Notes under the pieces: model-generated
Database searches by the model: none
What the model was told of the DNA's origin: nothing
Seen by the model: the letters and a program-made list of their open reading frames with translations, nothing else
Shown: positions 19,652 through 28,591 of the stretch, in pieces
Numbering within the stretch: the first letter of the stretch is position 1
Layout: each line of letters begins with the position of its first letter
Position numbers and translations under genes: made by a program
NCBI RefSeq assembly: GCF_002211445.1
Contig: NZ_LSTO01000001.1
Span: 563,626-627,625, forward strand
Direction of reading: 5' to 3'
Source: Noviherbaspirillum denitrificans
Lineage (GTDB): Bacteria; Pseudomonadota; Gammaproteobacteria; Burkholderiales; Burkholderiaceae_D
DNA: 64,000 bases

Positions 19652-20143
19652 TTATGCATCCTCCGCTTGATACCGCAAATTGCCGGCGACTCGACGCGCC
19701 CACCCCTTGCCGAACTCCGGCCAGGTGGACAGCTTGGTGTAGAACTCCAGCCGCTCCGCGTTGAAGCGCGACAGGACGTCCGTGATGCTCATTGCCTTGA
19801 GCGCGGCCAGGGAGACCGGCCCGAAGTGACCATCATCGGCGACGCCGATCGCGCGCTGCAGGAACCGGACGGCCGTCTCGATTCCATGGTTGTAGGCCGC
19901 ATCGAACACCTGGAACCCGATCGCGCCGTCATACTGGTCCGCCTGGACGCGATCCCAATACGCCGCCTTGGCAATCTCCCGCGCCTTTTCCCGGCTGAGC
20001 GTGCGCATCGGTCCGGAATAACCGTGCGCACGCGCAACCCTTGCCGTCACGCCGAACATCGTTTCCCCGCCGGGATCGGACGGATGGTTCACATATCCGC
20101 CCTCATGCCCGATCAGGCGATCAAATGCCTGGTTGAAATCCAT
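19652..20143 (-). CDS. Endolysin, GH108 muramidase
   Basis: This 163-residue lysozyme-like enzyme has the catalytic Glu14 in HEGGYV, followed by SDPGGETMFGVT and the C-terminal peptidoglycan-binding-3-type domain (AIGVADDGHFGPVSLAAL). No signal peptide is visible, so export through the holin is expected. It is adjacent to the holin gene. Confidence 0.92.
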   Translation of the reverse strand: MDFNQAFDRLIGHEGGYVNHPSDPGGETMFGVTARVARAHGYSGPMRTLSREKAREIAKAAYWDRVQADQYDGAIGFQVFDAAYNHGIETAVRFLQRAIGVADDGHFGPVSLAALKAMSITDVLSRFNAERLEFYTKLSTWPEFGKGWARRVAGNLRYQAEDA

Positions 20144-20155
20144 TCCCGCTCTCTC

Positions 20156-20476
20156 CTATTTAGACGGCCAGTTGCCGTGCAGGATCTGCCACATCATCAA
20201 GCCAAATCCATAGAGCGCCGTGCCGGCGGCAGCGATGCCGCCGAGCCACTTCGCCCCGGTCCCGATCCAGCCAAGCACGCGGAACCCGCCCTTGACCGCG
20301 TTGAACACTTCCAGAAATTCCCTGGTGTCCGCCTTGAGTTCCTCGGTCAACCTGGTGTTTTTCTGGATCTCGGCCGTATTGGCATTGATGCCGGCCTCCA
20401 GCTTGTTCATACGCTCAGTGCCATTGCGAAATGACTGTGCGACGTAGTTTTTCCAATCATCTTCGGTCCTCGGCAT
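20156..20476 (-). CDS. Small membrane protein of the lysis region
   Basis: This 106-residue protein has a charged, probably coiled-coil N-terminal half and a hydrophobic C-terminal segment (WLGGIAAAGTALYGFGLMMWQIL). It resembles XhlA-type lysis accessory proteins in layout only. I start at ATG 20476 (MPRTEDDW) because GGGGG lies just upstream. Confidence 0.65.
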   Translation of the reverse strand: MPRTEDDWKNYVAQSFRNGTERMNKLEAGINANTAEIQKNTRLTEELKADTREFLEVFNAVKGGFRVLGWIGTGAKWLGGIAAAGTALYGFGLMMWQILHGNWPSK

Positions 20477-20522
20477 ATCGTCCCCCTGCAGCTGCTCTAC
20501 CACATAGCCCCCCGTTGCCTAT

Positions 20523-21026
20523 TTATGTTTGCCCAGCAGGTATGGCCCCGCCGCTCAGCCCTCGGTGATCGGAGTGGTCGACGCGCCGGATCCACCTGCT
20601 GCCAGGCAGGCGCTCGCAGATGCGCGCAAAACTGTTTGGATTGAAGCGCCAGGCTTCAGAGAGGCCGCCGGCCGTGCCGACCGCTTCATTGCAAAACCAC
20701 TTTCGAATAGCCTGCCGAAACGGTGCCGACGTCGCCAGCAAGCCGACCAGGTCATAGCCATCGCCCCTGTGATCGGCAAACCAGCGCAGCGCGTCCTCGC
20801 CTGACATGGCCGGGACGTCGAGCAGGTCCCAGTGCTCCGGATCCAAGGTCATCACCTTTTTGCGCACGCCCCCGTCCATGTAGGAGGACGACCAGCAAAG
20901 CACGGCTCCGGTCATGCCGCTTCCAAGCTCGAAGACCGCCTCGCAGTGCGAGTAAGGTCCCGATGTCCACCAGGACACAAACCTGTTAAACAGGCGACTC
21001 TTACCCCGGTAAAAGGCGATCAACAT
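20523..21026 (-). CDS. NlpC/P60-like (YiiX-type) cysteine hydrolase
   Basis: This 167-residue protein begins MLIAFYRGKSRLFNRFVSWW and has a SHCEAV segment with a possible catalytic His and FCNEAV with the Cys. This resembles permuted papain-like NlpC/P60 proteins that trim peptidoglycan or act at the tail tip. It replaces the lambda gpK position in the tail-to-lysis stretch. Confidence 0.7.
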   Translation of the reverse strand: MLIAFYRGKSRLFNRFVSWWTSGPYSHCEAVFELGSGMTGAVLCWSSSYMDGGVRKKVMTLDPEHWDLLDVPAMSGEDALRWFADHRGDGYDLVGLLATSAPFRQAIRKWFCNEAVGTAGGLSEAWRFNPNSFARICERLPGSRWIRRVDHSDHRGLSGGAIPAGQT

Positions 21027-21029
21027 GAC

Positions 21030-21494
21030 TCATCCTCCATAGATCGACGGCCAGCCGGCACTAAAGTCGTAAGTAGCGGGGTTCGCTGCCGCCTCCATTG
21101 CCGCCTTGTGCTGCTCGGCCTTGGCGAAAACCGCCTGATCGTGTGCCGCCACCGCTTGGAAGATCTGCGCTGCGAGCGCCGGCGTCATCGCAATGAAGGA
21201 GCCGTCCATCGTCTTCCACTGCAGGCCGGCGGGAATATTCGCCCCCATCATCACGAGGCCGATCTGCTGGATCCGACTCGTATCGTCCGAGTGGAACCAC
21301 TTGTCACCCACCCTCACGCCGCCAACCTTGCGCCTGTCGCGCTCCTCCTTGATCCGCTCCCACACGACCTGCGATGCCACTTCTGCAGCGCGAGCAATAC
21401 GCGCCTCAATCTCGGCATTCTCGTCCGGAGTAGCGTCACGTTCCTTTTGCACCTTTTCAACCGCGTCCCAATAGCAAACTTTGTGGGTCATCAT
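21030..21494 (-). CDS. DUF4376 domain tail-associated protein
   Basis: This 154-residue protein has a C-terminal DUF4376-like domain: GGVRVGDKWFHSDDTSRIQQIG, LQWKTMDGSF, and TPALAAQIFQAVAAHD. Phages encode this downstream of tail fibres, where it may aid fibre assembly. It is 8 bases from the fibre gene. Confidence 0.75.
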   Translation of the reverse strand: MMTHKVCYWDAVEKVQKERDATPDENAEIEARIARAAEVASQVVWERIKEERDRRKVGGVRVGDKWFHSDDTSRIQQIGLVMMGANIPAGLQWKTMDGSFIAMTPALAAQIFQAVAAHDQAVFAKAEQHKAAMEAAANPATYDFSAGWPSIYGG

Positions 21495-21502
21495 TTCACC
21501 TG

Positions 21503-22543
21503 TCAGGTATTGTTGTAGCCGTAGATGCGGATCTTCCCCGTCGCCGCGAAGTTATTCCCGCTACCCCAAAAGAAGCGGACTCCTGAGATTACATTTGCCG
21601 CTGGATACGCCGTATGAGCACCATTCAAAACAAATGTTGGAGTCCCGGCGTTTTGCCAAATCACCTTTCCCCCTAGCACCTTCAGGCTTGCCGCATCGTT
21701 GGCGTTCAATATTTGTAGAGCAAAACTACACCCTTTTCCTGTCGAGACGACCGATGCCCCACTCGTCAGGACTACGCCTGTAGTAGCTGCAGAAATTGCA
21801 CCTCCTGCCTCACCACTTTGGTTGTAGTAGTTCGAACCGGCATCAGCAGCACCTGCAACGGCAAATCGAAGTTGAAGCGAGTCGCTAGCCGCCGGCAAAA
21901 TTCCTTGCCCGAGAATCAGGTAATTGTCGTATGCCGCCGTAAAGACATTTAGTGCGTCAACGTTTGCAGCTGCAGTTGGCGTAAGCACTGCGAGCGGAGA
22001 TGAAAGGCCATTCTGCGCGGAATCACCCTTGTCTCCCTTTGCGGTGAAATATGCAACGAGAGGATCTCCATTAACGAATGGATTTGCAGCGCTCGACGCC
22101 ACCGGAGCAACCGTGATGTTCTTGTAGCCGGCCGGAGATGCAATCGACGAGACACTGAAAATCAACCACTTCGTTGCATCCGTAGCCTTTACCAATCGAA
22201 TGAAGCCCTTGATTGTGCTGGTCGAGTCGTCCCATGTATCAATCACGCTAGTCCACGTCGAGCCATCAGATCCCGCGACGTCGAGGCGAATTACTGTCGA
22301 TGTGTTTTGCGTCGCGCTGCTCAGTCGCAGCTTTCCCGCGCCGGGATCTGCGTCGCTAGTGGTCGAATCAAACGTATACGGAATAGTCATCGCACCACCT
22401 GCAACCATCGCAGTTATGGCCGCGGCCAAGGCATTTGCCTCGGTCACAAAGGTCGGCAGCGCGGCCAGGAGGCCGTCAGCAAGTGCGGCAAAGGTCGAAG
22501 GATTCGATGTGCTAGGCGGTGTCGGAAGCGACGTAATCGGCAT
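21503..22543 (-). CDS. Putative tail fibre protein
   Basis: This 346-residue protein has the N-terminal MPITSLPTPPSTSNPSTFAAL start seen in tail fibres, then repeated Ser/Thr/Ala/Gly beta segments. The C-terminus is low in charge and likely the receptor-binding tip (FFWGSGNNFAATGKIRIYGYN). It ends the short tail-tip stretch. The receptor is unknown. Confidence 0.65.
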   Translation of the reverse strand: MPITSLPTPPSTSNPSTFAALADGLLAALPTFVTEANALAAAITAMVAGGAMTIPYTFDSTTSDADPGAGKLRLSSATQNTSTVIRLDVAGSDGSTWTSVIDTWDDSTSTIKGFIRLVKATDATKWLIFSVSSIASPAGYKNITVAPVASSAANPFVNGDPLVAYFTAKGDKGDSAQNGLSSPLAVLTPTAAANVDALNVFTAAYDNYLILGQGILPAASDSLQLRFAVAGAADAGSNYYNQSGEAGGAISAATTGVVLTSGASVVSTGKGCSFALQILNANDAASLKVLGGKVIWQNAGTPTFVLNGAHTAYPAANVISGVRFFWGSGNNFAATGKIRIYGYNNT

Positions 22544-22545
22544 GT

Positions 22546-23601
22546 TTAAATTTCCTCCAGCTCAAGGCTGATAACTGCATGTTGAGGGTGTCTGAGGTTG
22601 ATACTGAATCGCTTGTAAATCCCGAGAATCAGGAGCGCCTCGAAGTAGTCGTCGGAACTGTCATCCAGGCCTGCCCATACGGCCGGCGTTGCGTTGAGCG
22701 CATCCCGCAAGTCGCGCACGCGGTTGACGCGGCTCTTTTCAAGCCAGATCTGCTGAACCGTCTTTGGCACGTTCCGGCGCGGCACCAGTTCGCTGCTGCC
22801 GTCGAAATTCCGCGTCACCGTCGAGAAGTTCAAGACGTCGGACTCCGCCGAATACTGGACATCCCCAATGTATTCATAGGACCCGAGCACGCACGCGCCA
22901 CACTGCACATTTCCGGACGTTGCCGTGAGCGTGACCGTGATTACTGCGCCGGTATATGGCGGGAGGTCGAATAAGGCAAGGCTAGGTTGCGTCGCAAATG
23001 CACGGAAAAAGTAGTCATACCAGTCCAACACCTCGCGCTTGTTCAGGTCCTTGGTGATCGTGTACACGGTCGAACCACCGTTTGTCACCGTTATGGTTGC
23101 CGAGTTGGCGACTACGCCAAGCAAGGCAATTGAGTCCACGCGCCGCCCCGGCGTGATCACCACCGTCAGCGAACCAGGGACGGACGTTGCCGTGTTCCGC
23201 AGGACGTCGAACATCGCCCATTTGTTCGTCGGACCGATCTCCAGCCACTTTGTCGTGTTTGTCAGCGCGTTCCCTGTATTACCGGCGGCCAGCGACTCGT
23301 AGACCAGGTGCGCCGTCGCATCGATCACCCTATCGCCTAGCGCATAGGTCGCACCACCGGAATAGGTTTGATAGGTCGTCCCGATGACCGTCCACCAGCT
23401 CGGCGAACTCGCTGGCGTGTTACCGGTATTGCCGCCTTGCAGCGACTTATAAATGGTGAGCAAGCCCGCGCTGCCAGCAACACTGGCCGTTGCATCAAGC
23501 GCATACGTTGTCGCCGCATTGTAGGCAGCCGGCGCTGTCTCAACGACGGTGCTGCTCGTCAGCATCACATCCGTAATATCGAGAGGAGGAATTACATTCA
23601 T
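22546..23601 (-). CDS. Tail protein with duplicated chitin-binding-like repeats
   Basis: This 351-residue protein carries two related AYNAATTYALDATAS/TYALGDRV...YESLAAGNTGN segments at residues 25-120, resembling carbohydrate-binding modules of the chitinase C type. The rest is beta-rich and ends in a charged LRHPQHAVISLELEEI. It overlaps the tape-measure stop by a few bases and probably forms the distal tail or baseplate. Confidence 0.65.
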   Translation of the reverse strand: MNVIPPLDITDVMLTSSTVVETAPAAYNAATTYALDATASVAGSAGLLTIYKSLQGGNTGNTPASSPSWWTVIGTTYQTYSGGATYALGDRVIDATAHLVYESLAAGNTGNALTNTTKWLEIGPTNKWAMFDVLRNTATSVPGSLTVVITPGRRVDSIALLGVVANSATITVTNGGSTVYTITKDLNKREVLDWYDYFFRAFATQPSLALFDLPPYTGAVITVTLTATSGNVQCGACVLGSYEYIGDVQYSAESDVLNFSTVTRNFDGSSELVPRRNVPKTVQQIWLEKSRVNRVRDLRDALNATPAVWAGLDDSSDDYFEALLILGIYKRFSINLRHPQHAVISLELEEI

Positions 23602-26600
23602 GCCGTCACCGTCACGTTAATCGACGCTCCGTCCGGAGAGATCCGGCGGAAGAAACTTTCTTGCGCATTCGAGCTCGCCGCAATGCGCTCTAACGCCGCT
23701 TGCTGTTGCTCGACCTTTTGCGTCAGGCGCTCAACGGCGCCAGCGAGAACCGCGCTGCCACCGCTGAGAATTTCCTGCGTCTTGGCCGCATTGAAGATAC
23801 GCGCCGCACCGGTATTGATGATTTCCGGACCGTCCTCACCAACCAGCGCGATGCCGGCTGGCTTATCACCTCCACTGGCATAGCCGCGCACGGCCTTCAC
23901 ACTGTCCCGGAATGCCTGCTCAATTTCGGGAAGCGGGATTCCCTTATTGAACTGGCCAGCCCAGTACGCTCCGCCCTCCTCCGTCAAATAGGACATGTCA
24001 CTAAAGGTCGCATAAAGTCGTTCGACGGCAGACAGCTTATCGGTCGCGCCCTGGCCATTCGCAGCGCCGCCGTATCCGCCACCTGCACCGTAACCGGATC
24101 CACCAAACACGGCGCTATTGGCTCCGCCGCCGGTCGCACCTGCTACCGTCGCGCCCGCGATCGTGGATTTGAAGGAAGTGAGCGCATCAGCCACCGACAT
24201 GATTGACGTGTCGATTCCCCTCAACACGTCAATCTGTTGCTTCGCCGAATTGACAATGTCATCCAGTCGCTGAGTCTCGGCGCGGTAACCATCCTCTGTC
24301 GCCTTCTTCTGATCCTCCAGCGCCTTGAGCGTCTTTTCCTCAACAGAGAGTTGCGCATCCGTCAGACCGGCCAACTCCTCAATGTTGTTGCGGTCGCGCA
24401 TGAAATCGCGACGGAAGTCAGTGAGCGTCGCATACAGCTGCTCGTTCGGCTGCGCCACGGTGTCCAGCGCGCCCGCCAGTACATCAGCGTCCGGAAGAAC
24501 GCCGCCCGCCCTGGCGATTGCAAGAGCGGCTGCGATCTGCGCCGAAGCCTGCGCACGGCCAGCCGCAGAATCGGCCGGGAGCCGCATCCGATCCACCGTG
24601 GATTTCAACGAGCTGGCCAGGCTCGACAGCTTGCCGATCCTGCCATTGACCGTGTCAATGCTGACGCTCAATCGCGCCATCGCATCTTCATATGCCTTGG
24701 CGACGGTGTCTTTCTGCGCCTGGACGGCACGCTGCAGCGCAGAGAATGCACCATCGACGGCACCCATCGCCTTGTCCAGCGTAGGCTTGCTAACCTTTTC
24801 CGCCGATTCCATCATCGTTGCAAACGCACCGGACACCTTGAGAAGCGCCGCCACTGCAGGAGCGCCAGCTTCACCGAGCGCCATCTCTGCATCGACCAGG
24901 GCACGGAATTGCTTCTTCGTCTCCGGCACGGTCAGGCCGACTTCCTGCAGGACGTCGGCAATCTGCTTCATCGTATTGGCACGCTTCTCTTCGTCGGAAT
25001 AGAAGTTGTCATAGTACGAACCCGCCGCGCTCGCCAGCGCATCGATACCCCCTGCCGCCTTGATCAGTGTGGAAACCGCCTTGTCACTCAGATTCGCAAA
25101 TCCCTTGAGCGTATCGCCCATGATGACGAGCGCCCTCTGCGTCGCGTTGATCTTGTCGACCACCGTAGCGAGATCAGCAAGCGCCGGCGAATCGCCGAGT
25201 TGGTCGAGCATCGACTTCGCCCAGTCCGGCAAACCGACGTCATTGAGCGCATCGCGCACGGACCGGCTCAACGCGGCCAGGTACTCGTTGCGACCGGCTT
25301 CGCCGTCGTTGAATTCCCGAGGTGCCCAACGGCTCTGGCGATTGCTGTCCCAGTCGATCAGCGTCTGCCCCATCTTCTGCACCAGCAGCGCGCCCCATGC
25401 GCCATCCTTGCTGGTGTCGTCGGCAAACGCGGTTGCGGCCGAATAACCGGCCGACTTCCCGAAGGTCTCGGCGGTGCTGTTGAGGATGCCGGCAATGCTG
25501 GAGGCCAAGCCGGAGACCATTGCCTCCGATTCCTTTGCGGTCGCAATGTCCATAAAGCCGAGCGACCGTGCGTCGATCAGCGCTGTCCCGAACTGGTCGG
25601 AACGCGCAGCGCCGCCGGTGTGCTTAGTGCCGGAGTCGTCCAGATGCTTAACCAGAGCCACTACCGCACCGATGCCAAGTGCAATCGGTCCGAGGTAGCC
25701 CGCAACCTGCCCGAGTGCCGTCGATAGCGAGCCCGCCCCGACGTCGAGCGCCGACGACAAGGCCGACAGCGGATTGACCCCGGCCGTCAGCTGCGCGAAT
25801 CCCGCAGAGATCCCGCTCCCGAAGTTGCCGGCAAGTGCACCGATGCCCGACATGATCCCGCCAACGTTGCCAAGCGCCCCGGCCTCGCCGGCAGCGCCGG
25901 CCGTTGCCGCGCTGGCAGCGCCTGCTCCGCCCATGACGCCCGACATCACGCCCTGGATCGCAAACTTGAGGCCATTCGTTTTGACGTAGTTGCGAATACC
26001 GTCCCAGAATGACTTAAAGAAGCCCTTCCCGGCTTCAAAGCCACGATATAGGGAATCGGTCAGGCCTTGGCGGACGCTGTCATTGAACTTGGTCCACTCT
26101 TTGGCCGCTTCCTCCGCCTCATCGGCGAGAACCTGCTTTGCAGCCCCGTCACGCTTCGCGTTTGCCAGCTTGTTCTTGGCAGCGGCCGCACGCTCCAGGT
26201 CAGCCGCATACTGCAGATAGGCGTCGTGCAGAGGTCCGGCATAATCCGCCGCCGCTCGAAGAGCCGCAGCGGCCTCTCGATCGGAGGCCGCCTCCAGGTC
26301 GATTTTTTCCGCAATCAGGTCGGCGATCTGCTCCTTGCTCAGACCGATCTCTGCGTTGTGCTCGCGCTGTTTTTCCAGCTCGTCCTGAACCTTTTTGACT
26401 TCCTTCTCACCGACGGCAATCAGCTCGTTTGATGCCTTGGCCATTTCGCGCTTGATCGCGACATTGCGCTCGGACACAACCAGCGTGTCGAGCAACTGCC
26501 GGACGCGCGCCTCTTCCTTCTCTGTCAGGCTGATTGTATTGTTTTCCAAGTCAGCGTTGACCTTGGCAAGCAGCTTCTGCCCGTCCGTCGCCTTCTCATC

Positions 26601-27827
26601 GATCCGCAACTCCATCTCCTGGACCGAGATTTTTTCCTTGAGCGTCGCGACCAGCTTCTGATAGTCGGAAATGCTTTCCTTCTTGTCCTTGTCCTTGTCG
26701 TTGATGTTCGTAAAGTCGAGCTTCTTCTTCACGCCCTCAGCAGCGGTCCCAGCGGCCGCCATGTCTGCGATCCGCGCCCGGAGCTTCTGACCAAGGGTTT
26801 CTTCGGACCAGGTTTCATCCAGGGTTTGCTTCAAGCCGTCCCAGATCGCCTTACCCCGCACGCCGCCGGCCTCGAAGGCTTTCAGCGCGCCGGAGAAATC
26901 GCCACGCTTGACGGCGTCGAACACTTCGGCGACCGTCGTAAATTCGCTGCCGAGCTTGGCCGCCACAGCACCAATGATCTCGCCCAGGCTGAGGACCACG
27001 CGCTTGACACCGGCAAAGGCATCCATGACATAGGTTGCACCGGTAATCGCGTTCTGCGTCCAACGCGCAATGCTGCCGTCGGCCGACAGTCTCCGGATTT
27101 CTTCCCGCAGTCCGCCGGTCCCGTTCGTCACATCGAGGAACGCCTGCAGCCCGATATTGAGCGCAGGGATCATGCCGACGGCCAATTCCTTCTTCCACGC
27201 CCCGCCGCTGCTCGTCAACTTCGTCAGGTTGTCGCCGAAATTGTCCGCTGCGGCAGCCTGCTCGGTCGTGATCTTTGCCTGCAGGTCAGCAGTTTCCGCG
27301 AGATCTTTCATGAAAGGCAGCATCTGCGCGCCTTCCTTGCCGAGCAGCGCCATTGCAACAGCCGCTTTGCCGGAGCCGTCCTCGAACTTGTTCATTGACT
27401 CAGCAATGGTGCGCATCTGCTGGTCGGGACTGAGGTTTTTGAAGGTGTTGAAATTGATACCAAGAGCTTCGAGCGCCTTGCCAGCGCCCTTGCTTTCCTC
27501 GGTCGCGCCGGACATGTTCTTGGCCAGCTTGTTCATCGAGCCGGCGATCTGCTGGACACTGACGTCGCTGTATTTGCCGACTGACGCAAGGCCCGACAGC
27601 GCCTCGACAGATGCACCAGTCTGGATGCTCAGGTCGTGCAGCGCACCGGCCGCCTCGGTTGTGTCCTTGACGATGCCTGCAAAGGCCGCGATCGAAAGGC
27701 CGCCACCGATTGCAGTAAGGCCGGCGATCGACGCGGACACCTGGCCGATCCGGTCCCCTACCTGCTTCAAACCGCCCATCACGGTCTGAACGCCTTCCAA
27801 TGCCAACTTGATTTTTGTTTCAGCCAT
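23598..27827 (-). CDS. Tail tape measure protein
   Basis: This 1409-residue protein is the length ruler of the tail. It has long helical stretches, an N-terminal TMP-type domain (MAETKIKLALEGVQTVMGGLK) and a hydrophobic Gly/Ala-rich centre (FAIQGVMSGVMGGAGAASAA) that may insert into the membrane during ejection. Its size suggests a long non-contractile tail, as no sheath gene is present. It follows the frameshifted chaperone pair. Confidence 0.93.
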   Translation of the reverse strand: MAETKIKLALEGVQTVMGGLKQVGDRIGQVSASIAGLTAIGGGLSIAAFAGIVKDTTEAAGALHDLSIQTGASVEALSGLASVGKYSDVSVQQIAGSMNKLAKNMSGATEESKGAGKALEALGINFNTFKNLSPDQQMRTIAESMNKFEDGSGKAAVAMALLGKEGAQMLPFMKDLAETADLQAKITTEQAAAADNFGDNLTKLTSSGGAWKKELAVGMIPALNIGLQAFLDVTNGTGGLREEIRRLSADGSIARWTQNAITGATYVMDAFAGVKRVVLSLGEIIGAVAAKLGSEFTTVAEVFDAVKRGDFSGALKAFEAGGVRGKAIWDGLKQTLDETWSEETLGQKLRARIADMAAAGTAAEGVKKKLDFTNINDKDKDKKESISDYQKLVATLKEKISVQEMELRIDEKATDGQKLLAKVNADLENNTISLTEKEEARVRQLLDTLVVSERNVAIKREMAKASNELIAVGEKEVKKVQDELEKQREHNAEIGLSKEQIADLIAEKIDLEAASDREAAAALRAAADYAGPLHDAYLQYAADLERAAAAKNKLANAKRDGAAKQVLADEAEEAAKEWTKFNDSVRQGLTDSLYRGFEAGKGFFKSFWDGIRNYVKTNGLKFAIQGVMSGVMGGAGAASAATAGAAGEAGALGNVGGIMSGIGALAGNFGSGISAGFAQLTAGVNPLSALSSALDVGAGSLSTALGQVAGYLGPIALGIGAVVALVKHLDDSGTKHTGGAARSDQFGTALIDARSLGFMDIATAKESEAMVSGLASSIAGILNSTAETFGKSAGYSAATAFADDTSKDGAWGALLVQKMGQTLIDWDSNRQSRWAPREFNDGEAGRNEYLAALSRSVRDALNDVGLPDWAKSMLDQLGDSPALADLATVVDKINATQRALVIMGDTLKGFANLSDKAVSTLIKAAGGIDALASAAGSYYDNFYSDEEKRANTMKQIADVLQEVGLTVPETKKQFRALVDAEMALGEAGAPAVAALLKVSGAFATMMESAEKVSKPTLDKAMGAVDGAFSALQRAVQAQKDTVAKAYEDAMARLSVSIDTVNGRIGKLSSLASSLKSTVDRMRLPADSAAGRAQASAQIAAALAIARAGGVLPDADVLAGALDTVAQPNEQLYATLTDFRRDFMRDRNNIEELAGLTDAQLSVEEKTLKALEDQKKATEDGYRAETQRLDDIVNSAKQQIDVLRGIDTSIMSVADALTSFKSTIAGATVAGATGGGANSAVFGGSGYGAGGGYGGAANGQGATDKLSAVERLYATFSDMSYLTEEGGAYWAGQFNKGIPLPEIEQAFRDSVKAVRGYASGGDKPAGIALVGEDGPEIINTGAARIFNAAKTQEILSGGSAVLAGAVERLTQKVEQQQAALERIAASSNAQESFFRRISPDGASINVTVTA

Positions 27828-27844
27828 GATGGGAGTCTTGTCCG

Positions 27845-28216
27845 TTATTGTGCCGCTTGCTCTAACTCGTCAAGGTATGCCGCCTCCATCGCGCGCAACC
27901 CGTCAAACAGCTCTTTTCGCTTCTTCTTCGGCACCAGGAGGACGTCTTTCATGTACGCCACCACCGAACCGTAATCCAGACCTTCCTTGCCGTTCACCCC
28001 TACGCGCCACTGCGTCTGAACCTGCAACCAAAGATTGAAGTTTTCGACGCATTCAGGCCATAGGGCAAACTCCTCTTCGACCTCCAACCGCCCCTCAGGA
28101 GACAGACCGAAGAAGGCGGCCGCGGCGTTGACCTCCGCCTCGGGCTCGGGGTCGCTGCCATCCCTGGACGGAATTCGCAGCTTCCCGCGTGCCAGAAGCG
28201 CCGCCGCGCGCCTTAG
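27845..28216 (-). CDS. T-part of tail assembly chaperone (DUF1799-like), reached by -1 frameshift
   Basis: This is a frameshift-dependent extension of 123 residues read in the -1 frame after the slippery heptamer at 28216-28222. The C-terminal part ENFNLWLQVQTQWRVGVNGKEGLDY matches the DUF1799 tail protein pattern. No start codon or ribosome-binding site of its own is convincing; an in-frame upstream extension is low-complexity Arg-rich. With the upstream frame it makes a 235-residue GT-type product that should connect tail tube and tape measure. Confidence 0.75.
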   Translation of the reverse strand, partial: LRRAAALLARGKLRIPSRDGSDPEPEAEVNAAAAFFGLSPEGRLEVEEEFALWPECVENFNLWLQVQTQWRVGVNGKEGLDYGSVVAYMKDVLLVPKKKRKELFDGLRAMEAAYLDELEQAAQ

Positions 28217-28551
28217 TTTTTTTCCTTCGCTCCACACTCCTTGAGGTAGGAGTTGAAGGCGACGGCGGGCAGGCCCGGCAGGCTGAGCATGACGTCGAAC
28301 GCTTCGGCGCTGAAAGGAACCGGATTGTTTTCGTCGTCGATCACCAGGCGCTGATCGCTCCAGTTCCGCGTGACCCCCTTCATGAAGTCCGAAATCAAGC
28401 CATCGCCCTGCTTGGTCTTGGCCGTGATTTCGTTCTGCATCAAGCGGGCGCAATCGAGCGAGAAGTTGTGCTGCTCCTCCTTGCCGGCGTTGTTGACGGT
28501 GAACTTCACCGGCACGATCACGGTGTTGGCTACTGCGAGTTTGAATGCCAT
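28213..28551 (-). CDS. Tail assembly chaperone, G-part
   Basis: This 112-residue protein begins MAFKLAVANTVIVPVKFTVN and ends AKEKN just at a stop that follows A AAA AAC. Its place between tail tube and tape measure and the shifted second frame match lambda G/GT. Most ribosomes would terminate at 28213, and a fraction would slip into the frame of 27845. Confidence 0.85.
   Translation of the reverse strand: MAFKLAVANTVIVPVKFTVNNAGKEEQHNFSLDCARLMQNEITAKTKQGDGLISDFMKGVTRNWSDQRLVIDDENNPVPFSAEAFDVMLSLPGLPAVAFNSYLKECGAKEKN
28216..28222 (-). other. Slippery heptamer A AAA AAC for -1 frameshift
   Basis: On the minus strand the codons GAA AAA AAC TAA contain a canonical X XXY YYZ heptamer. A slip by one base skips the stop and joins the 28551 frame to the 27845 frame. 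Confidence 0.8.
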
Positions 28552-28591
28552 GTTGTTTTGTCCTGGTTATGTAACTGGTTGAACCCGCCGC

